DNA from: Nonomuraea rubra
GTDB taxonomy: Bacteria; Actinomycetota; Actinomycetes; Streptosporangiales; Streptosporangiaceae
Direction of reading: 5' to 3'
Assembly (NCBI RefSeq): GCF_014207985.1
Contig: NZ_JACHMI010000001.1
Coordinates: 2,401,001-2,465,000, forward strand
Length of the DNA: 64,000 nt
Position numbers and translations under genes: made by a program. The notes beneath the pieces were generated by a model that searched no databases, was not told the DNA's origin, and saw only the letters and a list, made by a program, of their open reading frames with translations. Of the stretch, positions 1 to 8,526 are shown piece after piece; positions within the stretch are counted from its first letter, which is position 1; each line of letters opens with the position of its first letter.

Positions 1-174
1 CACGCCCGAGGCAGGGACCAAAGTCCTTCAGAACAGGCCCGATGGACCCGTGCGCGTGCCGGCCGCGTGCCGGCCGCGTGCCGGGCGCTCAGGCCGGCGA
101 GGCGGCCGCGGGCCGGCGCTCAGGCCGGCGCGGTGCCGGCGGCGGGGAGAGCGAGGCGGGCACGGGCCGGGTGC
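1..174. repeat. GC-rich tail repeats, no gene
   Basis: I see no gene here. The stretch holds short repeats: an 11-bp unit (cggccgcgtgc) two to three times around 60-82, then degenerate copies of the 3' end of the next gene. The trinucleotide TCA in the context GCTCAGG occurs at 89-91, 119-121 and 175-177; the last is the stop codon of the minus-strand gene that begins downstream. The gene tail with its stop therefore appears to have been copied at least twice. Confidence 0.55.
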
Positions 175-747
175 TCAGGTCAGCGCGGCGCCGGCCTGGT
201 CCTGGACGCGGCCGGCGGCGGGCAGGCCGGCCTGGTCGGGGACCACCTTGGGCAGGGCGCGCAGCCATCCCTCCAGGTCGGCGGGCCACCACCGCCCGGC
301 CGCCAGCCGCCCCAGCTCCTGCGCGACCGCGGCCGACGAGGCGCCCACCGGCACCACCCGCACGGGCGCCGCCCCCGCCAGCACCCCCAGCCACCAGTGC
401 CGCCACGTCTGGGTCAGCTCGTCGGGCTCCAGCACCAGGTAGTAGTCGGGCAGCACCAGCCGACCGGCCCGCAGCTCGCCCAGCGCCTGCTCGATGGCCA
501 CTTCGAGAGCGCCCACCACGCCGGTGCCGTCGAAGTAGCCGGCCCACGCCGCCGCCACCCCGGCCAGCGGGTCGGCGTCGTGCACGACGTACGTGGCCGC
601 CGACCGCCCTGCGAGCTCCATCACCTCGGCCGCGCCGCGCTCGCCCCGGACGATGGCCCGCACGTTGTGCAGCTGGTCCAGCCCCGCGACCACTCCGGCG
701 GCGCCGTCCCCCGCCACCACGACCACCGTACTGCTCAAACGCCGCAT
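175..747 (-). CDS. Hypothetical protein, 190 aa
   Basis: Function not recognised. The ATG start at 747 opens a protein with a hydrophobic N-terminal stretch (SSTVVVVAGDGAAGVVAG) that looks more like a first beta strand and glycine loop than a signal peptide. The middle is rich in Trp, Tyr and acidic residues (YYLVLEPDELTQTWRHWW near residues 103-120). It stands alone; the next gene starts on the other strand about 40 bases away, so the two share a promoter region. The antisense frames here are also open, but this frame has the most protein-like composition. Its 3' end lies against a repeat block that copies its stop codon. Confidence 0.6.
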   Translation of the reverse strand: MRRLSSTVVVVAGDGAAGVVAGLDQLHNVRAIVRGERGAAEVMELAGRSAATYVVHDADPLAGVAAAWAGYFDGTGVVGALEVAIEQALGELRAGRLVLPDYYLVLEPDELTQTWRHWWLGVLAGAAPVRVVPVGASSAAVAQELGRLAAGRWWPADLEGWLRALPKVVPDQAGLPAAGRVQDQAGAALT

Positions 748-788
748 ATCGGGCAGTTTACCGCCGGGCCCGTTCGTCGGTCAGACTG

Positions 789-1127
789 ATGACCATGGCG
801 ATGACGTACGAACTCGGCGAGATCATGGCGGAACGGCAGATCGAGGCCGTGACCGCGGACGGCGCCCGCAGCCAGGTGACGGTCAGGTTCGGCAGGCCGC
901 GCCCCGACGAGCTGAGCACGAGCGGCGACTGGTGCTGCCCGCACCAGATCGTGGGCCTGGGGGAGGAGGGCGTGGGCGCGTCGTTCGGCGTGGACTCGCT
1001 GCAGGCCCTCCTGCTGAGCGTGTACAAGGTGCGGCTGAAGCTGGGCGAGCGGGCGGCGGCCGCGGCCGTCCGGCTCGACTGGCTGGGACAGCCGGATCTC
1101 GGCATGGAAATCGTGCCGCGCTTCTGA
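789..1127 (+). CDS. Small protein resembling DUF6968
   Basis: A protein of about 112 residues. Three ATG codons lie within the first five codons (789, 795, 801) and the sequence does not decide between them. It resembles the DUF6968 family of small actinobacterial proteins, judging by the core pattern GDWCCPHQI, FGVDSLQALLLS and the ending DWLGQPDLGMEIVP; this assignment is from memory of the family. No membrane segment or signal peptide is visible. No biochemical function is known for such proteins. It is transcribed away from the preceding minus-strand gene and is followed about 70 bases later by a DoxX-like gene. Confidence 0.6.
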   Translation: MTMAMTYELGEIMAERQIEAVTADGARSQVTVRFGRPRPDELSTSGDWCCPHQIVGLGEEGVGASFGVDSLQALLLSVYKVRLKLGERAAAAAVRLDWLGQPDLGMEIVPRF

Positions 1128-1196
1128 GTCACACTTTCGCGGTGCGGGGGGTCAAGGCGATGAAGACCTCGAAAACGCACCACGAAGGAGCATCCG

Positions 1197-1538
1197 ATGA
1201 ACCTCGCCTACACCATCGTCACCGTCCTGGCCGCCCTCTGGGTGGGCTTCTCGGCCCTGTCGGTCTTCATCCACGCCAAGTGGGTCGTGGAGCCCCTGGC
1301 CGAGTACGGCGTCGCCCGCCGCTGGTGGCCGTGGCTCGGCGCCGCCAAGGCCGCCGGATCGCTGGGCCTGCTGGCGGGGCTGTTCGTGCCGGTGATCGGC
1401 GTCCTGGCCACGATCGGCCTGGTGCTCTACTTCACGGGCGCCGTCGTCACCGTCGCCAGGGCCCGCTCGTACGCCCACCTCCCGTTCCCCCTGCTGTACC
1501 TGGCTCCGGTGGTGGGCGCGTTCCTGCTCGGAGTATGA
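1197..1538 (+). CDS. DoxX-like membrane protein
   Basis: A 113-residue integral membrane protein of the DoxX-like type, with four hydrophobic segments (about residues 3-22, 45-63, 64-85 and 93-112). The pattern of a conserved GS(L)GLL between helices and a short W-rich loop (RRWWPWLGAAKAAG) is typical. A good ribosome site (GAAGGAG) precedes the ATG. Its TGA stop overlaps the ATG of the phosphotransferase gene that follows (ATGA), so the two are translationally coupled. DoxX-like proteins are often linked to redox stress or quinone processes; the substrate here is unknown. Confidence 0.75.
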   Translation: MNLAYTIVTVLAALWVGFSALSVFIHAKWVVEPLAEYGVARRWWPWLGAAKAAGSLGLLAGLFVPVIGVLATIGLVLYFTGAVVTVARARSYAHLPFPLLYLAPVVGAFLLGV

Positions 1539-2335
1539 AGGAACCCGTGATGCTTCCTCCTGTGCCCAAGCTCGACGTCCACCACGACATCCCCGAACCG
1601 CTGACCTACGCGGGGCCGTGCCCGGGCGGTGAGGTCGGTGCCGCGTACGTACGCTGGCCCGACGGCCACCGCTCGGTCCTGACCCGGGGGCCCGACGTGC
1701 GCCACCTGCTGGAGGTTGCGCGGGCGGCGGGCATCCCGGCGCCGGCGTACGAGCTGGTCAGCTCGCCGGTGATCGTGCAGGAGCTGCTGCCCGGCACGAT
1801 CTCCCGCGTGCCGTCGGAGGCGACGGTGCGGCACATGGTCGAGATCAACGCCCGCTGCCGCGGCCTGCTCGCCGGCCGCGCCGACCTGCCGCCGCACCGC
1901 CTCCACCTGCGCGACGATGGGCCCGGCTACTGCCTGCACGGCTCGCTGCGCACGTACGACAGCCGGACCCGTCACCTGCTCGACCAGGTCGAGGAGATCG
2001 GCCGGGCCTTCCCCGACGCCCTAGAGGGCGACGACCTGGTGCACACCGACTTCCACCCCGAGAATGTGCTGGTGGACGCGGCGGGCACGGTCACCGGCGT
2101 GATTGACTGGGACGGCGCCACGCGCGGCGACGCCGACTTCGACCTGCACACCCTCCGCTTCGACCTGGCCCGCCGCGACCCCGGCCTGCGCGTGGACGTC
2201 CCCGACACGGAGTCGGCACCGGCCTGCTGGGCCCACCTGAGCCTGCGGCTGGTCGACTGGGCCATCCGCCACCACACCGCCTCCGATGTCACCGCCTGGC
2301 TCGACGTCGCCCGCCGTCTCAGCCCCGGCCGCTGA
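1535..2335 (+). CDS. Aminoglycoside phosphotransferase family protein
   Basis: A 266-residue small-molecule kinase of the APH/ChoK fold. The catalytic loop HTDFHPEN (about residues 169-176: Asp base, His, Asn for metal) and the metal-binding GVIDWDG (about 188-194) are intact. The N-lobe is short, and the glycine-rich loop is weak, as in many family members that are not true drug kinases. The ATG at 1535 overlaps the stop of the DoxX-like gene; an alternative ATG lies at 1550. The substrate cannot be told from sequence: aminoglycoside, macrolide, homoserine or a sugar are all possible. No resistance phenotype should be assumed. Confidence 0.85.
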   Translation: MKEPVMLPPVPKLDVHHDIPEPLTYAGPCPGGEVGAAYVRWPDGHRSVLTRGPDVRHLLEVARAAGIPAPAYELVSSPVIVQELLPGTISRVPSEATVRHMVEINARCRGLLAGRADLPPHRLHLRDDGPGYCLHGSLRTYDSRTRHLLDQVEEIGRAFPDALEGDDLVHTDFHPENVLVDAAGTVTGVIDWDGATRGDADFDLHTLRFDLARRDPGLRVDVPDTESAPACWAHLSLRLVDWAIRHHTASDVTAWLDVARRLSPGR

Positions 2336-2418
2336 TCGCGCGGCGTGGCGTCACGCCCAGAGGGCCGCGGCCTGGTCACAATGGGAAAAGGCCAGGTCAC
2401 AGCGGGCGGGGAGGGCGA

Positions 2419-2856
2419 ATGCGGGCCATCGTCGGCATGGCGGCGGCGGCCGTCCTCGTCACCGCCGCACCGGGGACCGCCCACGCCGACCCGCCGCCGT
2501 GGCGCAAGCTCACGTCCTTCTTCGTCACGCCGTACGCGCCGCACCAGAACGACGTCATCCGGGTGCTCCTGCACTGCCCCGACGAGTCGAACCACGCGAT
2601 CGTCGGCTCCACCGCGTTCCCGCTGAAGGGCTCCTGGCTCGCCTACCGCGAGGTCGGCGTGGGCCTCTCGGGGCGGGGCTTCGGCAGGCGGGGGATCATC
2701 ATCTCCCGGTACGCGCCGCCCGGGCATCACGAGGTGTACATGAAGTGCGTCAAGGTGACCATCGACAAGGCCACCCACCTCAGGAAGGTCAAGGTGCTCG
2801 GCCGCGCCTCGGCCCCGCTCTTCGTCCGCGAGTTCCGCGTCAAGCAGTACTTCTGA
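2419..2856 (+). CDS. Secreted hypothetical protein
   Basis: A 145-residue protein with a clear signal peptide: Arg near the N-terminus, a hydrophobic run of Ala and Val, then an Ala-rich cleavage site close to THAHADPPP (around residues 22-25). The mature part is basic, has two cysteines (in LLHCPDE and YMKCVKV) that could form a disulfide, and looks beta-rich, as in a small Ig-like secreted domain. Function is not recognised. An upstream GGGGAGGGCGA segment supplies a ribosome site. Confidence 0.7.
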   Translation: MRAIVGMAAAAVLVTAAPGTAHADPPPWRKLTSFFVTPYAPHQNDVIRVLLHCPDESNHAIVGSTAFPLKGSWLAYREVGVGLSGRGFGRRGIIISRYAPPGHHEVYMKCVKVTIDKATHLRKVKVLGRASAPLFVREFRVKQYF

Positions 2857-2934
2857 CTCGAGTGAGCCCCGCGTAACCGGTCCCCATACCCTCGGGTCGG
2901 CGAATCGCCACATGGGACCTGAGAAGGAGTGCCG

Positions 2935-3664
2935 GCCACGGCCGACCAGGGGGAGCGGCCGCGCGGTCCGAGGCTGTCAGGAGGAGCGCCCACGGCCTGC
3001 TCCAGGGCCTGTTGCTGCTGGCCCTGCTGTGGGGGACGTGGGAGGCCTACACCTGGCTGGGCGACCAGGCCGGGCCGGCCAGGGCGTGCTGCGCGGCGGG
3101 AGCGCGGTCGCGACGGCAGCTCCTGCTGTCCTGGGCGTCCCTGCTGGCGGGCACGCCGTTCCTGGTGGCGGGGGCGCTGCTGGGCGGGTGGGCGCAGACG
3201 GCGCTGTTCGCGGGGGCTTGCTCGTCGACTGGGCGGGCACCTATCTCGCCTCCCGCAGCGGCAACTGGCGGGTGCACAGCGCCGCTCACCGGAGCGAGCG
3301 GCACGGCGTGTTCATCCTGCTGGCGATCGGCGAGTCGATCATCGCCATCGCCATCGGCGCCGGCGCCGGCGCGCACGCCGTGAGCATCCCGCTGCTCATG
3401 GCCGCCGTGCTCGGGATCGGCGTCGCCGTGTGCCTGCGGCGGCTCTACTTCGACACGGTCGCGCTCGCGGCCGAGCACCGGCCGGCCCACACCGGCGCCG
3501 CCCGGGTGAAGATGGTCGTGGAGGCCTACACCTACGGGCACTTCCCGATCGTCGCCGGCATCATCGTGACCGCGCTGGGCGTCGAGGGCGTGCTGGCGCA
3601 CGCCTGCGAGAGCACGCCCCTCGGCGGCTTCTACGCGCCGGCGCTCTTCGGCCCGGCGGCCTGG
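2935..3664 (+). pseudogene. Decayed low-temperature-requirement protein A (ltrA)
   Basis: Translated pieces match the LtrA family of actinobacterial membrane proteins but not in one frame. A first piece in one frame reads HGLLQGLLLLALLWGTWEAY and then LLLSWASLLAGTPFLVAGAL; a second, in a different frame, carries the family hallmarks NWRVHSAAHRSERHGVFIL, AIGESIIAIAIGAGAG, LRRLYFDTVALAAEHR and EAYTYGHFPIVAGIIV. The frame changes near 3210. Part of the usual middle is missing after GDQAGPAR, the normal N-terminus is absent, and the C-terminus stops where the convergent cyclase gene ends. It cannot make a normal protein of about 400 residues. Confidence 0.8.
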
Positions 3665-4324
3665 TCAGCCGTTCAGAACCGCGTACGCCCGTACGGTGAA
3701 GGTGCCCATGCCCCGCACGGCGGGCGGGACGGCGTGGAAGTCGAACGAGCGCCCCGCCAGCCGCTCCAGCCCGGTCAGGTGCTCCACCACCGGGATGCCG
3801 GCGGCCAGCAGCTTCGTGTGGGCCGGGCGGGACGGGTCGCCGACGTCGTCGATGTTCAGCGAGTCGATGCCCACGAGGGCGGCCCCCTGCTCGACCAGCC
3901 AATCGACGGCGTCGGAGGTCAGGAACGGGTGCGAGGGGTGGCCGTACCGCTCGGTGCGCCAGTGGCGGTCCCAGCCCGTGTGCACCAGCACCGCCCTGCC
4001 GCGTACCTCGTGCTTGTCGAACGCCTCGCGCCCGATCGCCCTCGGCTCCCCGACGGACACCAGCACCCCCGCCAGGCCCGCCAGCCTCGACAGGGGCAGC
4101 TCGCTCAGGTCCATGCCGTCCGGGTAGCGGTGGAACGGCGCGTCGAGGTAGGTGCCGGTGTTCGCCACCATGCCGATGCGGCCGATCTGGAACTCCGTGC
4201 CGGGGGCGTAGCTGCCGCGCGACGCCTCCCGCGAGAGGTGGTCGCCGATCTCGGGGCCCGGCAGCCCGGGGTAGGTGATCATGCCGTGCTCGACGACATG
4301 TGACAGGTCCACCAGCTCGCTCAT
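3665..4324 (-). CDS. Cyclase family protein (kynurenine-formamidase-like fold)
   Basis: A 219-residue enzyme of the metal-dependent cyclase family. The metal-site segment is NTGTYLDAPFH (about residues 55-65); the usual pattern is HxGTHxDxPxH, so two histidines are replaced by Asn and Tyr while the Asp and last His remain. A later ALVGIDSLNIDD and HTKLL are also typical of this subgroup. The ATG is followed by SELVDLSHVVEHGM, a classic family start. It lies 31 bases downstream of the NmrA-type reductase on the same strand and is probably co-transcribed. The substrate is unknown. Confidence 0.8.
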   Translation of the reverse strand: MSELVDLSHVVEHGMITYPGLPGPEIGDHLSREASRGSYAPGTEFQIGRIGMVANTGTYLDAPFHRYPDGMDLSELPLSRLAGLAGVLVSVGEPRAIGREAFDKHEVRGRAVLVHTGWDRHWRTERYGHPSHPFLTSDAVDWLVEQGAALVGIDSLNIDDVGDPSRPAHTKLLAAGIPVVEHLTGLERLAGRSFDFHAVPPAVRGMGTFTVRAYAVLNG

Positions 4325-4355
4325 CTCAGCCCTTCGTGTTCGACGCTCCCCGATG

Positions 4356-5099
4356 TTATCGCTGGGTGGCGAGCCACTCCTCGAAGGTGGTCGGCGCGAG
4401 GCGGGCGCCCTCGCCGGGCAGCAGCGCGTTGCCGGCCATCTCCGGCCCGAACATCGCCGACCACGACGGCACCAGCCTCACCTCGCGCCCGCGCGCCTGG
4501 TGCGTGCGGCGGGCCATGTCCACCAGGTCCTGCGGCTCGGGCCCGGCGACGTCGGCGTAGCGTCCCTTCGGGTCGCCAACCGCGATCTCGGCCAGCACCT
4601 CGGCCACGTCGGCCGGCGCGATCGGCTGCACGAGCAGCGGCGCGATCGTGGCCACGCCGTCCCGCTCCGTCCAGCTCGCCACCATCGCGGCGAAGTCGTG
4701 GAACTGCGTGGCAGGCACGATCGTCCACGGCACCGGGCCCGCCTCCACCAGGCGCTCCTGCTCGCGCTTGGCGGCGTAGTGGGCGTTGCCCTCCACCCGG
4801 TGCACCCCCACGATCGACAGCAGCACGTGGTGGCGCACGCCGGCCCGCTCCTCGGCGGCGAGCAGGTTGCGCGTGGTGCCGGCGAAGTAGGCCACCGTCT
4901 CCTCGGGCGAGGCCGCCTGGCCGTTGATCGTGTCCACCACCGCGTCCACGCCGGCGAGCGCGGCGTCGAGCCCCTCGCCGGTCACGAGGTCCACGCCCAG
5001 GGAGCGGCTGATGCGCACCACGTCATGGCCGTCCCGTTCGAGGGCGGTGGTGGTCAGGGCTCCGATGTTCCCGGTCGCGCCGGCAACGGCGATCCGCAT
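4356..5099 (-). CDS. NAD(P)-binding NmrA-like reductase
   Basis: A 247-residue atypical short-chain reductase with the N-terminal dinucleotide motif GATGNIG (residues 7-13) and no Tyr-x3-Lys active site, as in NmrA/HSCARG-like proteins that sense or use NADPH. VDAVVDTINGQ and PWTIVPATQFHDFA match the fold's second half. It is divergent from an Rrf2 regulator, 71 bases apart, and is followed by the cyclase gene. This Rrf2/NmrA pairing is common in actinomycetes and suggests redox- or electrophile-responsive control, which is an inference. Confidence 0.85.
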   Translation of the reverse strand: MRIAVAGATGNIGALTTTALERDGHDVVRISRSLGVDLVTGEGLDAALAGVDAVVDTINGQAASPEETVAYFAGTTRNLLAAEERAGVRHHVLLSIVGVHRVEGNAHYAAKREQERLVEAGPVPWTIVPATQFHDFAAMVASWTERDGVATIAPLLVQPIAPADVAEVLAEIAVGDPKGRYADVAGPEPQDLVDMARRTHQARGREVRLVPSWSAMFGPEMAGNALLPGEGARLAPTTFEEWLATQR

Positions 5100-5159
5100 G
5101 ATGGTCTCCTTCGCGATCTCGTATCACTGCGACCGTATCTCGGACTAAATAGATCCGCA

Positions 5160-5172
5160 ATATCCGCGATAT
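5160..5172. promoter_or_regulatory. Palindrome over Rrf2 gene start
   Basis: ATATC-CGC-GATAT is a perfect 5-bp inverted repeat that overlaps the ATG at 5171. Its position between the divergent Rrf2 and NmrA-like genes suggests an autoregulatory operator. Two copies of CGTATC lie further upstream (5120-5140). Binding by the Rrf2 protein is an inference. Confidence 0.45.
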
Positions 5173-5656
5173 GCTGTCGATCGTGAAGCTGCCCGTGAGT
5201 ACCGAATGGCTGTTGCACTGCGCGACGTCGCTGGCCCAGCTGGAGCCGGGCGCCACCGCGTCGGCGGCGCAGCTCGCCGCCTACTACGACCTCCCGGCGC
5301 CCTACCTGGCCAAGCAGCTCCAGTCGCTGGTCAAGGCCGGGGTGCTGGCGGCGACCACGGGGCCGAGGGGCGGGTTCAGGCTGGCGCGGGCGGCTTCCGA
5401 GATCACGCTGCTGCAGATCGTCGAGGCGGTGGACGGCGCGTCGATGCCGTACGAGTGCCGCGAGATCCGCCAGCAGGGGCGGGGCGCGCTGCCGCCCGAG
5501 GAGTGCCGGCGCGTCTGCGTCCTGGCGGAGAAGATGGCCGACGCGCACCGGGCGTGGCGGGCCAGCCTCGCCGGGGTCTCGCTCGCCGACATCCTCGCCG
5601 AGTTGCCCGCGTACGCGCCGGAGCGCACCCGGTCCCGCCTCACCGGCAGGACATGA
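5171..5656 (+). CDS. Rrf2 family transcriptional regulator
   Basis: A 161-residue winged-helix repressor. The helix-turn-helix is in LAAYYDLPAPYLAKQLQSL (about residues 33-52), and the wing signature GPRGGFRLAR follows at about 63-72, which is diagnostic of Rrf2. Three cysteines (YECRE, EECRR, RVCVL, about residues 97-118) stand where IscR/NsrR-type members bind an Fe-S cluster or sense thiol stress. It faces the NmrA-like reductase and probably controls it. The start is ATG inside a palindrome. Confidence 0.9.
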   Translation: MLSIVKLPVSTEWLLHCATSLAQLEPGATASAAQLAAYYDLPAPYLAKQLQSLVKAGVLAATTGPRGGFRLARAASEITLLQIVEAVDGASMPYECREIRQQGRGALPPEECRRVCVLAEKMADAHRAWRASLAGVSLADILAELPAYAPERTRSRLTGRT

Positions 5657-5705
5657 CGAAGGGCGCACGTGCGGTCCTTCGCACGTGCGCCCTCCGATCT
5701 TCGCG

Positions 5706-5900
5706 TTACTCGCTCACCTCGATGGCGGCGCCGGGGCAGACCGCGGCGGACTCGCGGACCGCCGCGTGCTGGTCCTCGCCCGGCTCGGCGTTCAGCAGGA
5801 CCACGATGCCGTCATCCTCCCGCTGGTCGAACACCTCGGGCGCGATCAGCACGCACGATCCCGCGCCGCAGCACTTGTCCTCGTCGACGGTGACCTTCAT
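5706..5900 (-). CDS. 3Fe-4S ferredoxin
   Basis: A 64-residue ferredoxin of the small P450-partner type. Cysteines lie in KCCGAGSCV and in AAVCPGAAI; the first motif has Ala where a 4Fe-4S protein would have Cys, so a single 3Fe-4S cluster is expected. Acidic surface residues fit docking to a reductase and a P450. The ATG at 5900 has a strong ribosome site (GGAGGGAAC). It is the last gene of the three-gene operon with the P450 and the reductase and should carry electrons between them. Confidence 0.92.
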   Translation of the reverse strand: MKVTVDEDKCCGAGSCVLIAPEVFDQREDDGIVVLLNAEPGEDQHAAVRESAAVCPGAAIEVSE

Positions 5901-5928
5901 ATCCGGGTTCCCTCCTCGTTGATCGCTG

Positions 5929-7140
5929 TCACCAGCGGACCGGCACCGTACGCAGGCCGCCGACCGCCAGCCCCTCCACCCGCTCCAGCTCCGCCACCGG
6001 CACCGCCAGCTCCAGAGTCGGCAGCCTGCGCAGCAGCACCTCCAGCACGACCTGCAGCTCGGTACGGGCCAGCGACTGGCCCAGGCAGGAGTGGGCGCCG
6101 GAGCCGAAGGCCAGGTGCGCATTCGGGCTGCGGGTCAGGTCCATCTCGGCCGCGGCCTCGAAGGCGCTCTCGTCACGGTTGGCCGCGGCCATGCTGCAGA
6201 TCACCGTCGTGCCCTTGGGCAGGCTCTCGCCGCCGATCTCCGCCTCCACGGGCAGGTAACGGGGCAGGCCGAAGCCGGAGTTGGCGTCCAGGCGCAGCGT
6301 CTCCTCGACGGCGCCGCGGATCAGCGACGGGTCGGCCAGCAGCGCCTCCCACCGGGCGCGGTCGGCCAGCAGCATGGAGACCATCTTGCCGATCATGTTG
6401 GCGGTGGTCTCGTGCCCCGCGACCAGCAGCGCCATGCCGGTGACGATGATCTGGAGGTCGGCCAGCCCGCCGTCGTCGGGGCCGCCGGCCGCCAGCAGCT
6501 CGCTCAGCAGGTCCTCGCCCGGCTCGGCGCGCTTGGCGGCGATGAGGTCGGACATGTACTGGAAGAACTCGGCCTGGGCGGCGTCGATCTCCTCCTTGCC
6601 GTAGCGGGTCAGGTTGAGCAGCGTGTCCGACCAGTACGAGAACCTGTCCCGGTCCTCGGCCGGCACGCCGAGCATGTCGCAGATCACGTACACCGGCAGC
6701 GGGAAGCCCAGCGCCGCCCGCAGGTCACCGGGGGCGCCCCGCTTGACCAGGTCGTCGATCAGGTCCTCGGCGATCTGCGCCATCTGAGGCCGCATGGCGG
6801 CCATGCGCTTGGCCGTGAACCACTTGCCGACCAGGCGCCGCCAGTGCAGGTGCCCGTCGCCGCTGTCAGGGATGATCTCGGCCAGGGCGCTGTTGAACAC
6901 CCCCGTGCCGTCGGCCGTCAGCCGGGCCGCGTCCGGGGCGGTGAGCTGGCGGGTGAAGCGCGGGTCGGCCAGCACCTGCTTGACGTCCTCGTAGCGGGTG
7001 ATCAGCTTGGCCGAGTCGCCGCTGGGCAGCTTCACGTGGGCCACCGGGCACCCGCTGCGCAGCTCGGCCCACTCCGCGGGCGGGTCCAGCGCCGCGTCGT
7101 TGGGGATCGGATAGCTCAGAACCTGCTCGTTCACACTCAT
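5929..7140 (-). CDS. Cytochrome P450
   Basis: A 403-residue soluble bacterial P450. The I-helix oxygen motif is AGHETT, the K-helix ExxR is EETLR, and the heme loop is FGSGAHSCLG with the Cys ligand (about residue 352). The general look is of CYP105/107-like actinomycete enzymes with broad roles in secondary metabolism or xenobiotic oxidation; the subfamily is not assigned here. The ferredoxin gene follows after 28 bases and the ferredoxin reductase gene precedes, so a complete class I electron chain is encoded. A ribosome site (GAGGAG) precedes the ATG. Confidence 0.95.
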   Translation of the reverse strand: MSVNEQVLSYPIPNDAALDPPAEWAELRSGCPVAHVKLPSGDSAKLITRYEDVKQVLADPRFTRQLTAPDAARLTADGTGVFNSALAEIIPDSGDGHLHWRRLVGKWFTAKRMAAMRPQMAQIAEDLIDDLVKRGAPGDLRAALGFPLPVYVICDMLGVPAEDRDRFSYWSDTLLNLTRYGKEEIDAAQAEFFQYMSDLIAAKRAEPGEDLLSELLAAGGPDDGGLADLQIIVTGMALLVAGHETTANMIGKMVSMLLADRARWEALLADPSLIRGAVEETLRLDANSGFGLPRYLPVEAEIGGESLPKGTTVICSMAAANRDESAFEAAAEMDLTRSPNAHLAFGSGAHSCLGQSLARTELQVVLEVLLRRLPTLELAVPVAELERVEGLAVGGLRTVPVRW

Positions 7141-7219
7141 TCGGCATTCTCCTCGTGCGCGGATCGTTCGGCCGCCCCCGGGCGGCCCGTGTCATGCCTG
7201 GATCGCTGGTGAGGGCCTG

Positions 7220-7299
7220 TCACGCGGTCGCGACGGGCCCGGGTGGGCGAGGTGCTGCCGTCACGCGGTGGTGACGGGCCGGGTGGCGAGGTGCTGCTG
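7220..7299. repeat. Duplicated 3' end of reductase gene
   Basis: The last 39 or so bases of the reductase gene, including its stop (TCA on the plus strand at 7261-7263), are repeated directly downstream at 7220-7258. The copies are about 41 bases apart and differ at a few positions. The copied stop lies in a different reading frame from the original. Confidence 0.75.
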
Positions 7300-8442
7300 T
7301 CTCAGTACGCGGGCCTGCTTCGGCATGTTCCAGCCGAGCACGCCGGTGACCTGGCCGTTCTCCCGGTAGAGCGCGGCGAAGCGGCCCTGCCCCGGGTCGC
7401 CTTCCGCGATGCTCACCTCGGCCGTGGCCGACGGCAGGCCGTGGGCCTGGATCTTGATGTCGTACTGGTCGGTCCAGAAGTACGGGATCGGCTCGTACGG
7501 GCGGTCGGCGCCGAGGACGTTGGCGGCCACGACCTGGGCCTGCTCGGTGGCGTTGGTGCGGTTCTCCAGGCGTAGCCGCCTGCCGTACCCCTCGTGAAGC
7601 CAGGACGCCACGTCGCCGACGGCGTAGACGCCTTCGGCGGCGCGGCAGCGCGAGTCGCACTCCACGCCGTCGCCGAGCGGGAGCCCGCTGCCCGACAGCC
7701 AGCCGGTCGCCGGGCGGGAGCCGATGGCCACCACGACCGCGTCGGCGGGCAGCAGCTCGCCGGTGGCCAGCCGTACGCCGGTGACCCGGCCGCCGGCCGA
7801 GGCCAGCTCCTCGACCGCGACGCCGAGCCGCAGCGTAACCCCGCGTTCGGCGTGCGTGCGGGTGAGCAGCTCGGACACCGGGCCGCCGACCTGGTCGGCG
7901 AGGATCGCCGGGCCGAGGCCGGCCAGCGTGACGTCCAGGCCCAGCTTGCGGGCCGTCGCGGCGATCTCGCCGCCCAGCACGCCCTCGCCCACGACCACCA
8001 GCCGCCTGGCGGCGGTCAGGTGGGTGCGCAGGGTGAGCGCGTCGTCCAGGCCGCGCAGCTCGTGCACCCCCGCGAGCCCGCGCTGCCCCGGCAGGCGGCA
8101 CGGGGTCAGGCCCGTCGCGATGACGACGGCGTCGCCGCGCAGCACCCGGCCGGTGGCCGTGCGCACCTCGCGGGCCGCGGCGTCGAAGGCGACGGCCGGC
8201 TCGCCCCGGACGAACTCCGCGTCCAGCGCTTCCAGCTGCGCCTGCGTGCGGAGCTGGGCCCGGCCCGGCTCCCAGTCGCCCGCCAGGACCTGCTTCGACA
8301 GCGGCGGCCGGTCGTAGGGCAGGTGCGGCTCGGCGCCGAGCAGCGTGAGCCGCCCCCGGTGGCCCTGGCGCCGCAGCGCCTCGGCCGTGCTCAGGCCGGC
8401 GGCCGATGCGCCGACGATCAGGACGCTGCCGGGCGCGGTCAC
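7261..8442 (-). CDS. FAD-dependent ferredoxin reductase
   Basis: A 393-residue pyridine nucleotide-disulfide oxidoreductase of the putidaredoxin/rhodocoxin reductase type. FAD-binding VGASAAG (about residues 10-16) is followed by the NAD motif VVGEGVLGGEIA (about 148-160) and the second flavin contact GVYAVGDVASW (about 270). It should pass electrons from NAD(P)H to the 3Fe-4S ferredoxin for the P450. GTG start with GGAG nine bases upstream. It is the first gene of the operon, directly controlled from the divergent region with TetR. The gap to the P450 gene (120 bases) holds a copy of its own tail. Confidence 0.92.
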   Translation of the reverse strand: MTAPGSVLIVGASAAGLSTAEALRRQGHRGRLTLLGAEPHLPYDRPPLSKQVLAGDWEPGRAQLRTQAQLEALDAEFVRGEPAVAFDAAAREVRTATGRVLRGDAVVIATGLTPCRLPGQRGLAGVHELRGLDDALTLRTHLTAARRLVVVGEGVLGGEIAATARKLGLDVTLAGLGPAILADQVGGPVSELLTRTHAERGVTLRLGVAVEELASAGGRVTGVRLATGELLPADAVVVAIGSRPATGWLSGSGLPLGDGVECDSRCRAAEGVYAVGDVASWLHEGYGRRLRLENRTNATEQAQVVAANVLGADRPYEPIPYFWTDQYDIKIQAHGLPSATAEVSIAEGDPGQGRFAALYRENGQVTGVLGWNMPKQARVLRQQHLATRPVTTA

Positions 8443-8526
8443 GCCGATCCGCTCCGGCGAGAGGTGGCGCTACGTGCAGGAACCCGCATGTGTCGTCGTC
8501 CTTCCCTCGTTTCGCCCATACATTAC

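Noticed and set aside
42..788. Long plus-strand frames over the first 750 bases
   Set aside because: They are rich in Pro, Arg and Ala and lie opposite the more protein-like minus-strand frame. Only the end part, from 789, is supported as a gene.
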